Of a stretch of DNA of 64,000 nucleotides, positions 32,843-43,930 are shown one piece after another (positions within the stretch are counted from its first letter, which is position 1; each line of letters opens with the position of its first letter). Source of the stretch: Schistocerca nitens. Lineage: Eukaryota > Arthropoda > Insecta > Orthoptera > Acrididae. Made by a program: the position numbers and the translations under genes. The DNA lies in assembly GCF_023898315.1 (NCBI RefSeq), contig NC_064614.1, forward strand, positions 380,369,348 through 380,433,347, given 5' to 3'. The notes beneath the pieces were generated by a model, which was given only the letters and a program-made list of their open reading frames with translations, had not been told where the DNA came from and made no database searches.

Positions 32843-34050
32843 CACTGAAGAGCCAAAGAAACTGGCACACCCGAGTAACGTCGTGTAGGGCCCCCGCGAG
32901 CTATCAAGAGTGACGCAACACGACGTGCATGGACTCGACTAATGTCTGGAGTAGTGCGGGAGGGAACTGACACCGTAAATCATGCAGTACTGTCCATAAA
33001 TCTGTAGGACATGAGGGGGTGGAAATCTCTTCTGAACAGCACATTGCAAGACATCCCAGTGACGCTCAATAATGTTTATGTCTGGAGGGTTTGGCGGCCA
33101 ACGAAAGTGCTTAAACTCAGAAGAGTGTTCCTGGAGTCACGCTGTAGCAATTCTGGACGTGTGGGTTGTCTCATTGTCCTGCTAAAATTGCCCAAGTCCG
33201 TCTGAATGCACAGTGGACATGAATGGATGCAGGTGATCAGATAGAATGCTTACGTACGTGTCACCTGTCACAGTCTTATCAGGGGTCCCGTATCACTCCA
33301 ACTTCATACGCCCCACACCACTACACAGCCTCCACCAGCTCGAACAGTCAACTGCTCACATGCAGGATCCATGGATTCATGAGATTGTCTCCATACCCGT
33401 ACACATCTATTTGAAACGAGACTCGTCCGACCAGGCTACACGTTTCCAGTCATCAACAGTCCAATGTTGGTGTTGACGTCCTTTGGTGTTGACGTCCCCA
33501 GACGAGGTGTAAAGCTTTGTGTGGTGCAGTCATCAAGGGTATACGAGTGGGCCTTTGGCTCCGAAAGCCCATATCGATGAAGTTTCGTTGAATGTTTAGC
33601 TCGGTGACACTTGTTGATGACCCATCACTGAAATCTGCAACAATTTTAGGAAGGATTGCACTTCTGTCACGTTGAAGGTGCTCTTTAGTCGTCGTTGGTC
33701 CTGTTCTTGCAAGATCTTTTTCCGGCCGCAGCGATGTCGGAGATTTGATGTTTTACTGGATTTATGATATTCACGGTACACTCGTGAAATGGTCGAACGG
33801 GAAAACTCTCCACTTCATCGCTACCTCGGAGATGCTGAGTACCATGCCTCGTGCGCCGACTTTAACACCACGTTCAAACTCACTTAAATCTTGATAACCT
33901 GCCACTATAGCGGTAGTAAGCGATCTAACAACTGCGCCAGACACTTGTCTCATATAGGCGTTGCCGACAGTAACGCCGTATTCTGGCTGTGTTTACATAT
34001 CTCTGTATTTGAATACGCATACCTATACAAGTTCCTTTGGCGCTTCAGTG
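32843..34050 (-). pseudogene. Tc1-like transposon, degenerate
   Basis: The terminal inverted repeats cactgaagagccaaagaaac and (reverse complement of the right end) cactgaagcgccaaaggaac match. TA precedes the left end; the right side reads CA. The length of 1208 bp fits Tc1. On the minus strand 33781-33596 encodes SNLRHRCGRKKILQEQDQRR (DNA-binding region). Further left, out of frame, is a WSDESRF-like first catalytic motif (around 33435-33415). PPNPPDINIIERHWDVL-like sequence lies near 33100-33050, with the third catalytic E. Many stops; the element is dead. Confidence 0.8.
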
Positions 34051-34549
34051 CAGTTACATTACATACCGACATGTCACACGCTACAGTTCGGAGGCCTGTA
34101 GCGGTAGAGGGTCTTATATTGCGTCAGATAAGCGGGAAAGACGATCGAGTAATTTGCATGATGCGTAATACGTCAACTGATATTGGGGAACAGAATAAAA
34201 CTTTCCGAGGAATTACTCTTCAGCATACTTTCGTATTACCTCATCGGCACAAAGTAAAAAGCAGTCTATTTCACATAGTCACCGTGGCAGTATTCAGGAA
34301 AATGTCACATAGTTTCTTGTGGAAATGACTTCTTTGTTATTAATTTAATATCTCTGTCTCACAGCAACATTAATTCATATTTACTGAATAAATCACATAA
34401 GTTTAATGGATGTTCCCTTTGCACAATCTGGATCGAGTCACGTACGTGGCGACGTATACTTATGAAACTGAGGACATTTAATGCATTTCAATAGCGCACA
34501 GAATCGCTCTTGGTTCGTGTAAGTGAACACATGGTAAATTGTAGCAATT
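34051..34549. other. Unassigned stretch
   Basis: 34060-34260 has words seen in mariner ends (aaaactttccgagg) but no match good enough to call. The frame at 33891-34328 has no motif. Confidence 0.3.
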
Positions 34550-34997
34550 GGTCTGCTTACCTATCTACATCATACCCCGCAAGCCACCTAATGGTGTGTG
34601 GCGAAGCGTTCTTTCGGTACCAGTATCTGATCCCTCCAACCCTGTTGCACTCGCGAATAGTGCGTGGGAAGAATGATTGTCGGTAAGCCAGTGTATTGGC
34701 TCTAATTTCTCGAATTTTCTCCTCGTGGTCAATACGCGAGACATATGTGGGGGGCAGTAACGTGTTGTCTGGATCCTCCTGCAAAGTGCTGTCCCGAAAT
34801 TTCAATAGGAAATCTTTCCATAATGCACAACGCCTCTCTTGTAACGTCTGCCAGTGTAATTTGTTTAGTATCTCCGTAACGCTCTCTCGGCAGCTAAACG
34901 ATCCCGTGACGAAACGCGTCGCTCTTCGTTGGATCTTCTCTATCTGTCCTACCTGATAAGGATCCGAGATAGATGAACAATACTCAAGAATCGGGCG
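34550..34997 (-). pseudogene. LINE 3' end encoding the C-terminus of the reverse-transcriptase protein
   Basis: The minus strand is open from about 34997 to 34557 and encodes LVRPILEYCSSISDPYQVGQ and IEKIQRRATRFVTG, with FFPRTIRECNRVG further on. This is the conserved C-terminal part of jockey/CR1-type non-LTR retrotransposons. It ends just after the cgcaagccacctaatggtgt motif (plus strand) and an atgatgtagatag tail. It is 5'-truncated, as LINEs often are. The end motif is shared with the decayed copy at 6505-7870, but this copy is far better preserved. Confidence 0.85.
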
Positions 34998-36639
34998 AAC
35001 AAGCTTTTCAACTTTGGTCTACGATACTCCATGAACCGCAATTTAACTGACGCAGAAAGTTTTAGACTATGGAGTTGAAATTCATTTAAATGTTCGGATG
35101 GCCATATTGTGTTATTTATATCTTTATTTCAAGTTTTATACCAAAAAGTTTTACGACAGTATTAACGAAAACAGAATCTTGCAAAAAGTGGTAAAAAGCT
35201 GAGAAATAAAGAAATATGAGCTCACTATGCAGGAACTCAGTAATATTCTATGAAAATGAAGGACATTCTCTATATGTAACATATGGTGGAATGAAGTGTT
35301 CATCAAAGGAACATTCTCAGCCCACACCAAATAATTCATTAGTAGGGACTGGGTCTAGCATGCACATTGTAGGTCTTAAGATGCAGCAGATAAACACGCT
35401 ATTCACGTATTTTAACCGAAATATTTATATATTGGCTCGTCCTGAACTAAACGTGTGCTCACTACCAAGGTATGGACAAAACGGACTGTGAATTTTTTCT
35501 TTAGTCGATGAGCAAGTATTTCCATCTCAGCATCAAAGAAATGGCTATAAAGAACACAGTTCTCCAAAGAGATTCCTTTGCCCGGTGTGGATGGAGATTG
35601 AGTTGTGTAGTATAAATCGCTCGTTACTTCACTTAATCATGTGTAAGCACTACTTCTTCCTTGTAATGATCAACTACATGACACGGTACAAGTAGGATAT
35701 ATGTGGATGTCGTGACAACATTTTCCCACACAGTTCGCAAATCCTGAAAGTTCCACATCGAATATGCAGTTGCCCGCGAGTTACCGTCTGTGATTTATTG
35801 CCTACCTTTTTATACGCTGATGTCTTTCTATGAATCCAGAATCTAGTCCTTTTTTGTTCTGCTGAGGAAAATGTCTAGGCAGGGGTTTATTGGCTCGTTG
35901 AAGGGCGACATGAGGACTACTTTGCAAGTGAACGTTCGTATAACTACTTGTTTGTTGGCGGAATGTTAAGGTCTCAGACGAAAAGTAAAGGAAGATAGTT
36001 GACGGACTTGTAACAACTGTTCATTAGAAGACGTGAGTATGCGCTTATTTTAATAACTCGGTTACATCTAACTTTGATCTAAGAAAAGCAAGCTCTGACA
36101 ACCCTGTGATTCTGTACCTCATTTAACATCACGCTTGTAAAATATGGAAATGTAAAACCTTATTCATGCCCTCATGGTTCCTTCCAGGCAACTGTTTTCA
36201 GGTAGGTGCTAATAGTTTCGCCGTAACAAGAAAGGTGCGAGTTTTGATAATTAGAACGCTAGATTTCAGTTGCGTGAATGACTTCCTACAGACGTGTGAA
36301 TCCTGATTGAGGGTCAGCTGTTAATGACCTTACGAGAAGCTACGTCCGACTGAATGTACGTAATCCACTCATCAATCCGCAGCCTGCAGCGTTATCCCCC
36401 GGTACACCGTTGCAGCGACTGCCAGAGTTCAGTAATGTGCTCTCCTCAGCTCATCGTTAGGTCGTTAGCTCTCCGACAATAGCATTTTACTAATGTTCGT
36501 CATTAACTTGACGGACGACTGCTGTCCGTTTTACTCATAATTGGTATTTCAGGAATTTCAGTTCTGTTGATATTAACTGAGGGGTAATCGCGCGTTCCCC
36601 TTACGCATCTACTTGGAACATGAATTTTTTTCTCCAAAA
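34998..36639. other. Unassigned stretch
   Basis: No supported feature in about 1.6 kb. Confidence 0.35.
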
Positions 36640-36960
36640 AAATTTGATTGTGTAATGTTTCCTTAACTTCAGCAATCTTTTAGGAATTTATATTTGCAAT
36701 GAAACCCAGATTTTTGGGTCCGATATGTAATTAGAAAGCAGAAGACGTGCATTTTTCTTGAAAAATAATGGTTAAGTATGAGTTAATTAACATATATTTG
36801 ATGAATTCCATATTTAAATGATCTAGATATTACATTCAAAAAAAAAAAAATATAGATCACAACGAAATCCGAACTGTTGCCTCAAAGCATACACGCGATC
36901 GATCTACAACGCTGGCGATCGCGCCATGCCTTTAACTTGTCTATCAGGTTGTGTTCAATA
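36640..36960. repeat. Second copy of the 20.5-20.8 kb repeat core, with a tRNA-like module
   Basis: agacgtgcatttttcttgaa, gagttaattaacatatattt and gaattccatatttaaatgat match 20600-20690 in the same order. An A-rich run follows in both. Then comes a minus-strand tRNA-like module (36960-36860: gcgcgatcgccagcgttgta ... caacagttcggattt). The inverted arms seen at 20.2-21.3 kb are not evident here, so this is a partial or diverged copy. Confidence 0.55.
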
Positions 36961-38089
36961 CATAGTCTTGCTCGAAAAACGTCAGAGAACTTTAACTGTG
37001 TTCCGCGCACATGTTTCACTACGAAGCAGGATGCAGTGTCATCCATTTTCACAGAACGTATTAACATCGAGGCAATCAGAGCACAAATAATATTTACGGA
37101 GACTGTGACTGTACACGATTTTTTAAATAAAAATTACGTAGCCAAAGTATGATTAAGAAAAACGTTGATGGCTGTTAATACATGAGAATGTCTTAAAGTT
37201 TCATTTACAATGTCATAGTAATAAGATATCTAGTATATAAGTTGGATCTACTTCCAAGAGTGGAACAACACCAGTGTACTAGAGTTACGTCTGTGACCAA
37301 TTATTGCGCTTGTGTTTGTTTACATCAGGTTTATTCTTATGATGAACGAAGTGTAGTCACTGTTACTCTTATGGCTCACTAGCTGTTCAGTTATTTCCTT
37401 CTGATTGGTTCTCTCTCAATACGTCGAGTAATTTTCCCTGAATGCTTGAACCAGCCCTCACCATTATAATATTTTTGTGTAATTTAAGTGCACTTTTTCC
37501 GTGGACGACATGCTTATGCCAAAAATACTCCAGAATTGTGGATTCAAGGTTTTAGCCACATTTTGTAGGCTTTCTCGCCTTTTCCCACCTTCTTAAGTGC
37601 AGTGTACTGACTTTAATTCAACTGAAGCATCTCTGTTACTCGTCTGTAGCCTTTCTTCCTGTCCCCACATAATTTGAGCACGCCACAACTGAAACACCTG
37701 TTTCCGCTTCTATCTCTGTCGTTGAACGATGTAGGAGACAAGCAGTTTTGAAGGTAAGGTCGGATTTACTTGTAAAATTCCAGGAAGGAGCGCCAGTGTT
37801 GCGGATACGTTTGTGACCGATCGCACCAAGCATTTTTGTTTAGTTAATGTCATCACTAGCGATGACGAATCCACCATATAATTCCCTTTATATGACAACG
37901 TGGTGTCTGTTCTTAGAGTCATGTCCGCGTTCATTTAATCGATTCGCATCGAAGGGCAATGAATCCACAGCCTTCAGTGCGGACGCTCATTTACGTTCGA
38001 CCTCCAGGGGGAATCTAAAACCAGCGAGCTTGGAGGACTGCGAACAGGTGGCGCTAGGTGCAAATGTGAGTCGGCCGGGGAGCGTCCGC
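36961..38089. other. Unassigned stretch
   Basis: No supported feature. Confidence 0.35.
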
Positions 38090-38251
38090 GAATATAGTGT
38101 GTCTGGGTGGCGCTGTGTTCAACGCAACTGCCTATTAGGTAGGAAGTCCCGGGTCTGAGTCCTGGTCCGGCACACATTTTCACTCGTCACCGTTGATTCT
38201 GCACTCAGTCCTCATGCAGCTGATGCCATTAGTTCCTTTCCTTTCCTTCCT
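38090..38251 (+). mobile_element. tRNA-like SINE, probable
   Basis: A box-A-like ggtggcgctgtgttcaacgc and box-B-like cccgggtctgagtcctggtc lie about 45 bases apart. A body follows (ttttcactcgtcaccgttga, tcctcatgcagctgatgcca). Its 3' end is next to the 5S-derived SINE, whose target duplication begins at 38252. No target duplication of its own was found. Confidence 0.55.
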
Positions 38252-38270
38252 ACCCCTTCAATTTACAAAA

Positions 38271-38586
38271 AAAAAGCACGTCTTCAGGCCACGAGTGGCC
38301 TACCGGGACCATCCGACCGCCGTGTCATCCTCAGTGGAGGATGCGGATAGGAGGGGCGTGGGGTCAGCACACCGCTCTCCCGGTCGTTATGATGGTATTC
38401 TTGACCAAAGCCGCTAATATGCGGTCGAGTAGCTCCTCAATTGGCATCACGAGGCTGAGTGCACCCCAAAAATGGCAACAGCGCATGGCGGCTGAATGGT
38501 CACCCACCCAAGTGCCGACCACGCCCAACAGCGCTTAACTTCGGTGATCTCACGGGAACCGGTGTATCCACTGCGGCAAGGCCGTT
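38271..38586 (-). mobile_element. 5S-rRNA-derived SINE
   Basis: On the minus strand the first ~110 bases (38586 to about 38478) resemble 5S rRNA. Near-canonical internal promoter elements are visible: gaagttaagcgctgttgggc (box A region) and cttgggtgggtgaccattca (box C region). The rest is a non-5S body ending in an A/T-rich tail. A 19-bp target duplication with one mismatch, accccttcaatttacaaaa and acccctccaatttacaaaa, lies at 38252-38270 and 38587-38605. It is a retroposed element, not a 5S gene: the 5S part is diverged and fused to a body. Transcription would use the 5S-type polymerase III promoter. Confidence 0.88.
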
Positions 38587-38605
38587 ACCCCTCCAATTTA
38601 CAAAA

Positions 38606-39497
38606 TAAGATATAATTTCCTTCGTGGCTTCACAGGCGTGGATCATCATTTATAACCCACTATACAGGTTACAAACTTACCAAAGTGGTGCATGTACATA
38701 GATTACGGTTTCAGTGAAGGATCGACCGCAGAATGGGTCTGTGTTCTATCGTGCCTCACCCGTGTCAGCTCTCACTACTAATTCTGATGCACCCTGCATG
38801 TACTTGGCTTCGTAACCACGAAAAGAAGCCTCAGACTGGACACACAGGTACCAGAGGCGAGGTGAAGTCTCCCGTGGACGGCGAGACAGCAGCTTCTGTC
38901 CCGGTAACGTGGGCGGCTGCGCGGTCGTGCGCTTCGAGAAAAGCCACGGTGCGAGCCGTCGGCAGCGAACGGGCCGCCGATGGGTATCTTAATATGTCTG
39001 CAGCGCCGGACCAGAGCCACCGGCTGGAACCTCTCTCAAGGGCAAGGCCAGGCGAATAATGGGGCGACAAAGAAAGCCCTCCACTCGAGCAACTGCGAGG
39101 TTTCTTTGGCCGCCGCAGTTGGCCCTCTGTTCACCCGCCGTTGACGTAGCGACGCTGTGGTTGTATAACTCGGGCCAGCGCCGGCATCGGCTGTTCAGAA
39201 AAAAAGCGCCAAGCGCACAGTAGGAAAGCTGCTTGCTCTGGCGGATTAAGCTGCAGGCGCTGTGCGGGCCGCGTGACTAATTGCCGTACTGCGGGAAATG
39301 GCGGCGTTGCTCGAGAGAAGTATGTAAGGATTCGTGTAAATTACCGCACGTTCATTAGCTTTATCATCTCACTGCTGCATTTATGACACCCACAGTTACA
39401 CGGTACAGTCACATTATTCTCACCATCGGCTATGTTCGACGTCAATGTGCAATAATCACTCATACACGGCTGATGGTCGCACTAGCAGCGGAGGATA
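38606..39497. promoter_or_regulatory. CpG-rich island (38850-39330) in otherwise unassigned DNA
   Basis: 38850-39330 has dense CpG (for example ggcggctgcgcggtcgtgcg) and no match to the repeats in this window. Short frames on both strands give no recognised domain. It is the strongest candidate in the window for a host promoter or first exon, but this rests only on composition. Confidence 0.3.
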
Positions 39498-40815
39498 CAC
39501 TACTGGCCATTAAAATTGTTACACCACGAAGATGACGTGCTACAGACGCGAAATTTAACCGACAGGAAGAAGATGCTGTGATATGCAAATGATTAGCTTT
39601 TCAGAGCACTCACACAAGGTTGGCGCCGGTGGCGACACCTACAACGTGCTGACATGAGGAAAGTTTCCAACCGATTTCTCATCCTAAAACAGCAGTCGGA
39701 TTGTAGCCTATCGCGATTGCGTTTCATCGTATCGCGACATTGCTGCTCGCGTTGGTCGAGATCCAATGACTGTTAGCAGAATATGGAATCGGTGGCTTCA
39801 GGAGGGTAATACGGAACGCCGTGCTGGATCGCAACGGCCTCGTATCACTAGCAGTCGAGATGACAGGCATCTTATCCGCATGGCTGTAACGGATCGTGCA
39901 GCTATGTCTCGATCCCTGAGTCAAAATATGGGGACGTTTACAAGACAACAACCATCTGCACGAACAGTTCGACGACGTTTGCAGCAGCATGGACTATCAG
40001 CTCGGAGACTTTGGCTGTGGTTACCCCTGACGTTGCATCGCAGACAGGAGCGCCTGCGATGGTGTACTCAAAGACGAACCTGGGTGCACGAATGGCAAAA
40101 CGTCATTTTTTCGGGTGAATCCAGATTCTGTTTACAACATCATGATGGTCGCATCCGTGTTTGGCGACATCGTGATGAACGCACATTGGAAGCGTGTGTT
40201 CGTCATCGCCGTACTGCCGTCTCAACCACCGTGATGGTATGGGGTGCCATTGGTTACACGTCTCGGCCACCTCTTGTTCGCATTGACGGCACTTTGAACA
40301 ATGGACGTTACATTTCAGATGGGTTACGACCCGTGGCTCTACCCTTCATTCGATCCCTGCGAAACCCTACATTACAGCAGGATAATGCACGACTGCATGT
40401 TGCAGGTCCTGTAAGGACCTTTCCAGACACAAAAATTTTTCGACTGCTGCCCTGACCAGCACATTCTCCAGATCTCTCACCAATTGAAAACGACTGGTCA
40501 ATGGTGGCTGAGCAACTGGCTCGTCACAATACGCCAGTCACTACTCCTGATGAACTGTGGTATCTTGTTGAAGCTGCATGTGCAGCTGTACCTGTACACG
40601 CCATCCAAGCTCTGTTTGACTCAATGTGCAGGCGTATCAAGGCCGCTATTACGGCCAGTGGTGGTTGTTCTGGGTACTGATTTTTCAGGATCTATGCACC
40701 CAAATTGCGTGAAAATGTAATCACAAGTCAGTTCTAGTATAACATATTTGTCCAGTGAATACCCGTTTATCATCTGCATTTCTTCTTGGTGTAGCAATTT
40801 TAATGTCCAGTAGTG
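39498..40815 (+). mobile_element. Tc1-like transposon (DD34E), nearly intact
   Basis: The inverted ends cactactggccattaaaatt and (reverse complement of the right end) cactactggacattaaaatt match, with TA at 39496-39497 and 40816-40817. Length is 1318 bp. One gene on the plus strand fills the middle. Confidence 0.92.
39654..40680 (+). pseudogene. Tc1-like transposase with a stop codon and a lost catalytic residue
   Basis: The likely start is ATG at 39654 (MRKVSNRFLILKQQSD). A frameshift near 39700 leads into a long frame, AYRDCVSSYRDIAARVGRDP (helix-turn-helix), that runs to 40455. There, TGA stands where a W codon is expected just before PAHSPDLSPIEND. Reading on reaches the natural stop at 40678-40680. 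Second and third catalytic residues are present (QQDNARLH, SPIEN; 34 residues between). The first is changed: FSGESRF where FSDESRF is expected, so D has become G. That change would abolish catalysis even without the stop. Confidence 0.87.
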
Positions 40816-41076
40816 TATATAAAGTGTGTCGGGGGAGGGATGGGGACGCGGAAGAGAGTTCAATCGTTGTCGTAATGTAGAAACGGAGCTATTTATCAGA
40901 CACCCAAAACGACATAGTCATTAGCTTCCGGGCCAAAGGTGGGAGTGTTTCGTAAACGGCTAAGTCTGTAAACTGTTCGTGTGGAAAAATGGCGCTGTCC
41001 AAAACTGGTGCCGAGGCAACTGCTGTGCACGACAAGGGGTAGATGACAGGGGTGAACGACGGCTACAAAATACGTA

Positions 41077-42352
41077 CGAGGGGCGTTTGAGAAGTCCGTG
41101 CGAAGTCCGAGAGATGGCAGCACTGGCGCATATCGAGGTCATGTTTAGTTAGTAGCATCTTTGGAAAGAACGCACACCAAGTTTCAGCCATATTGGTCTA
41201 TTTGTTTGTGTTTGGCATTCGAGTGAATCAAGGAAGTCAAATGACTGTCAAAAAGTGGATGAAAAAGAATTTCGTGTGGTGATTAAACATTACGTTATGA
41301 AAGGCAAAGCGCTTCAAGAGTCTAAAGAGAAGCTTGATAAACATTACGGTGACTCTGCACCTTCGATTAGAACAGTTTATAAGTGGTTTAAAAATTTTCG
41401 GAGTGGCCATATGGGCACAAGTGATGCTGAACTTTCTGGGCGCCCTGTGGAGGTTACGACTCCAGAAATCATTGATAAAATCGATGATATGGTGATGGAT
41501 GACGGAAGAGTTAAGGTGCGTGAGATTCCTAGTGCCGTGGGTATCTCGAATGAACGCGTACATAATATTTTGCATAAACATTTGGACATCCGCAAGATGG
41601 GTTCCGCGACTGCTCATGCTTGACAAAAAGCGGAATCGTGCGAAGTGTTGCAAGGATGGTTTGCAGCTGTTCAGGAAGAATCTGCAGGACTTTAAGCATC
41701 GTTCCGTCACTGTGGATGAAACAGGGATATGTTACTATACTCCTGAACCACACAACAATCTAAACAATGGGTTACCAAGGGAGAATCTGCACCAAAAAAG
41801 GCGAAGATCATTCCTTCGGCAGGAAAGATTATGGCGACTGTCTTTTGGGATTCGCAAGGGATAATCCTCATCGACTCTCTGGAAAAGGTTAAAACTATTA
41901 CAGGTGAATATTATTCATCGTTATTGGACCGTTTGAAAACCGAGCTGCAAGAAAAACGCCGGCGACTGGACCGCAAAAAAGTCCTTTTCCATCACGACAA
42001 TGCACCAGCACACAGCTCAGCAGTTGTGGTCGCAAAATTAATGGAAACAGGATTCCAACTCGTTTCATATCCCCCCTGTTCTCTAGACTTGGCTCCCTTG
42101 GACTACTATTTGCCCAATATGAAGAAATGGCTGGCGGGACTAAGATTTTATTCAAACGAGGAGGTGATTGCAGCAAGTAATAGCTATTTTGCAGACTTGG
42201 ACAATTCATATTATTCAGAAGGGATCAACAAATTAGAACAGCGTTGGACGAACTGTGTAAGTCTATAAGGAGGCTATGTCGAAAAATAAGAAAGGTTCAC
42301 CCCAAACACATAAGTAGTTTTTATTTTTGCAAGGACTTTTCAAACGCCCTCG
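41077..42352 (+). mobile_element. mariner transposon (DD34D), full length
   Basis: The inverted ends cgaggggcgtttgagaagtc and (reverse complement of the right end) cgagggcgtttgaaaagtcc match. The TA duplications are at 41075-41076 and 42353-42354. Length is 1276 bp. It lies inside an older Tc1 remnant, in the same orientation. Confidence 0.93.
41255..42268 (+). pseudogene. mariner transposase with two frame breaks
   Basis: The start at 41255 gives MDEKEFRVVIKHYVMKGKAL, with the two helix-turn-helix units of mariner transposases, up to about 41592. A short deletion around the RK/ARWVPRLL junction shifts the frame. A second shift near 41750 leads into QQSKQWVTKGESAPKKAK and then ATVFWDSQGIILID, continuing to 42268. 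Catalytic residues: VTVDETGI (first D present, usual W replaced by G), FHHDNAPAH and SLDLAPLDYY, with 34 residues between the second and third D. One residue appears lost in the DYYL-PNMKKW block. Non-functional as it stands but moderately young. Confidence 0.88.
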
Positions 42353-43090
42353 TACATGTGAACAGACGTGCAACTCTTGAGCAACTGACCATCCAGGTGA
42401 ACCGAGGTGCTGCCAACAATGTCTCCCCAGCGAACGTTGCGGCGCAAAGCCCTCTGCAGCAGGCGCCACGTTCATGCAGCCATGATGACTGCTGTTGGTC
42501 GGCAACGAAAGCCGTAATTTGCACGTCCATACCGCTTCTGGACGTCCACTGAGTGGCGATACATGGCCTTTTCAAGACGAATCACCTTTTACGCTCCATC
42601 GGACGGATGGTCGTTGGCGTGTATGCCGTGAAATATCTGAATGCCATCACACTGCAACAATCTTCCAAAGAGTTGCTGTCTGTGGAATGTTTTCGTGGCA
42701 TTACGTGGATCATCTCGTCATTCTGAAAGGCATAGTGGATCAACACAATTATACATATGTAATTAGGGATTGTGTCCACCCGCACATGCAGTTTGCTTTT
42801 CACGTCATGATGGCGTACGTGCATGGTCATAATAGTACCAGAATGAGTTTACCTTACTCCTCTGGCCTCCAAATTCTTCAGATTTAAACCCAATCGAGAA
42901 TGGGTGGGACCATCTCGATCGGGCTGTTGGTGCCATCGATCCTCAGCCGAGTAATTTAGTGCAACTGGCCACGGCGCTATAATCGGTTTGGTTCGATATT
43001 CTTGTCTGTGCCTTCCAGAACCTCACTGACTTCCTTCCCTCACGTCTTGCACCAGTGCGGACTGCAACAGGTGGTTATTGAGGCTTTTGA

Positions 43091-43439
43091 CGGATGGCTA
43101 CATTAATGTGGCTGAAAGTGTATTTTGTTAAGACTTTTGATGGTACTGACGTGATTAAAGACTGAGTCTAGGCTGAGCTGGGTGTATACATACTCTACTC
43201 GTAAAAGCATTGAAGCATTCGTCTGAAGCGGTTTGCGAAACGTAAATATAGTCGTTGTTCATTTATTCAGGCAAATTTTCAGTTTGCGTTAAAAGGCTGA
43301 CTCGACCCCATTGGCGATCTTTATGCGCCGGAAAATCCTCACGGGCTCACGGGGAACGAGAAAAGGATCTCCGCGACGGTAGCCAATGATACTTAACCTT
43401 TGGAAGTAATAATGTCAGTGTTTCTTCGTAGTGTGTTGA
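43091..43439. other. Unassigned stretch
   Basis: No supported feature; the right part may be the upstream portion of the LINE-like tail that follows. Confidence 0.35.
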
Positions 43440-43930
43440 CGGACGTATTACAAGATGTAGATGATGGATGGACGATAGCAGATGAGCAAAGAAACTGTGG
43501 CAGTGGATCTCAGCAGAAAGAAGAAAGCGTGGACGACCTAGGAGGAGTTTGAGTCGAGAGGTCCGGATCGCGGTGGCTGCAAGAGAACTACGAGAAGGAG
43601 ACTTGCGTGATCAGAGGGAGTGGAACAAGGGAAGCGAGAAAAGGCGAGGTAGCCGGCCGAGGTGGCCGTGCGGTTAAAGGCGCTGCAGTCTGGAACCGCA
43701 AGGCCGCTACGGTCGCAGGTTCGAATCCTGCCTCGGGCATGGATGTTTGTGATGTCCATAGGTTAGTTAGGTTTAACTAGTTCTAAGTTCTAGGGGGCTA
43801 ATGACCTCAGCAGTTGAGTCCCATAGTGCTCAGAGCCATTTGAACCATTTTTGAGAAAAGGCGCAGCCGTAGAATACCCGCAAGATAATCATGATGGTGA
43901 TGATGATACTGATGTTAATGAGATGATTAC
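43440..43930 (+). pseudogene. LINE-like C-terminal tail, split by a SINE
   Basis: With the SINE and one target copy removed, the plus strand reads RRSLSREVRIAVAARELREG then DLRDQREWNKGSEKRRSRRI to a stop after PAR at about 43890. Such a basic, Arg-rich C-terminus before a short simple tail (tgatggtgatgatgatactg) is usual for LINE 3' ends. The reverse-transcriptase domain is not present, so the assignment is only likely. Confidence 0.45.
43647..43852 (+). mobile_element. SINE family A
   Basis: A full copy with the gtggccgtgcggttaaaggc head variant and cagcagttgagtcccat body variant, like 27395-27593. A perfect 11-bp target duplication, gagaaaaggcg, lies at 43636-43646 and 43853-43863. Confidence 0.94.

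Larger units (their letters stand above)
40870..43090 (+). pseudogene. Older Tc1-like transposase remnant, split by a mariner
   Basis: The left part (40870-41076) carries frame-shifted N-terminal sequence with cagacacccaaaacgacata and cgggccaaaggtgggagtgt. The right part (42353-43090) resumes with NRRATLEQLTIQVNRGAANN and later encodes WPPNSSDLNPIENGWDHLDR (third catalytic E block). It ends with FLPSRLAPVRTATGGY near 43080. Several stops and frame breaks. Joining the parts across the TA duplication of the mariner gives about 0.95 kb of an old Tc1; its inverted repeats were not located. Confidence 0.75.

Noticed and set aside
38478..38586. Possible 5S rRNA gene
   Set aside because: Diverged from 5S, fused to an unrelated body and flanked by a 19-bp target duplication; it is a retroposed SINE.
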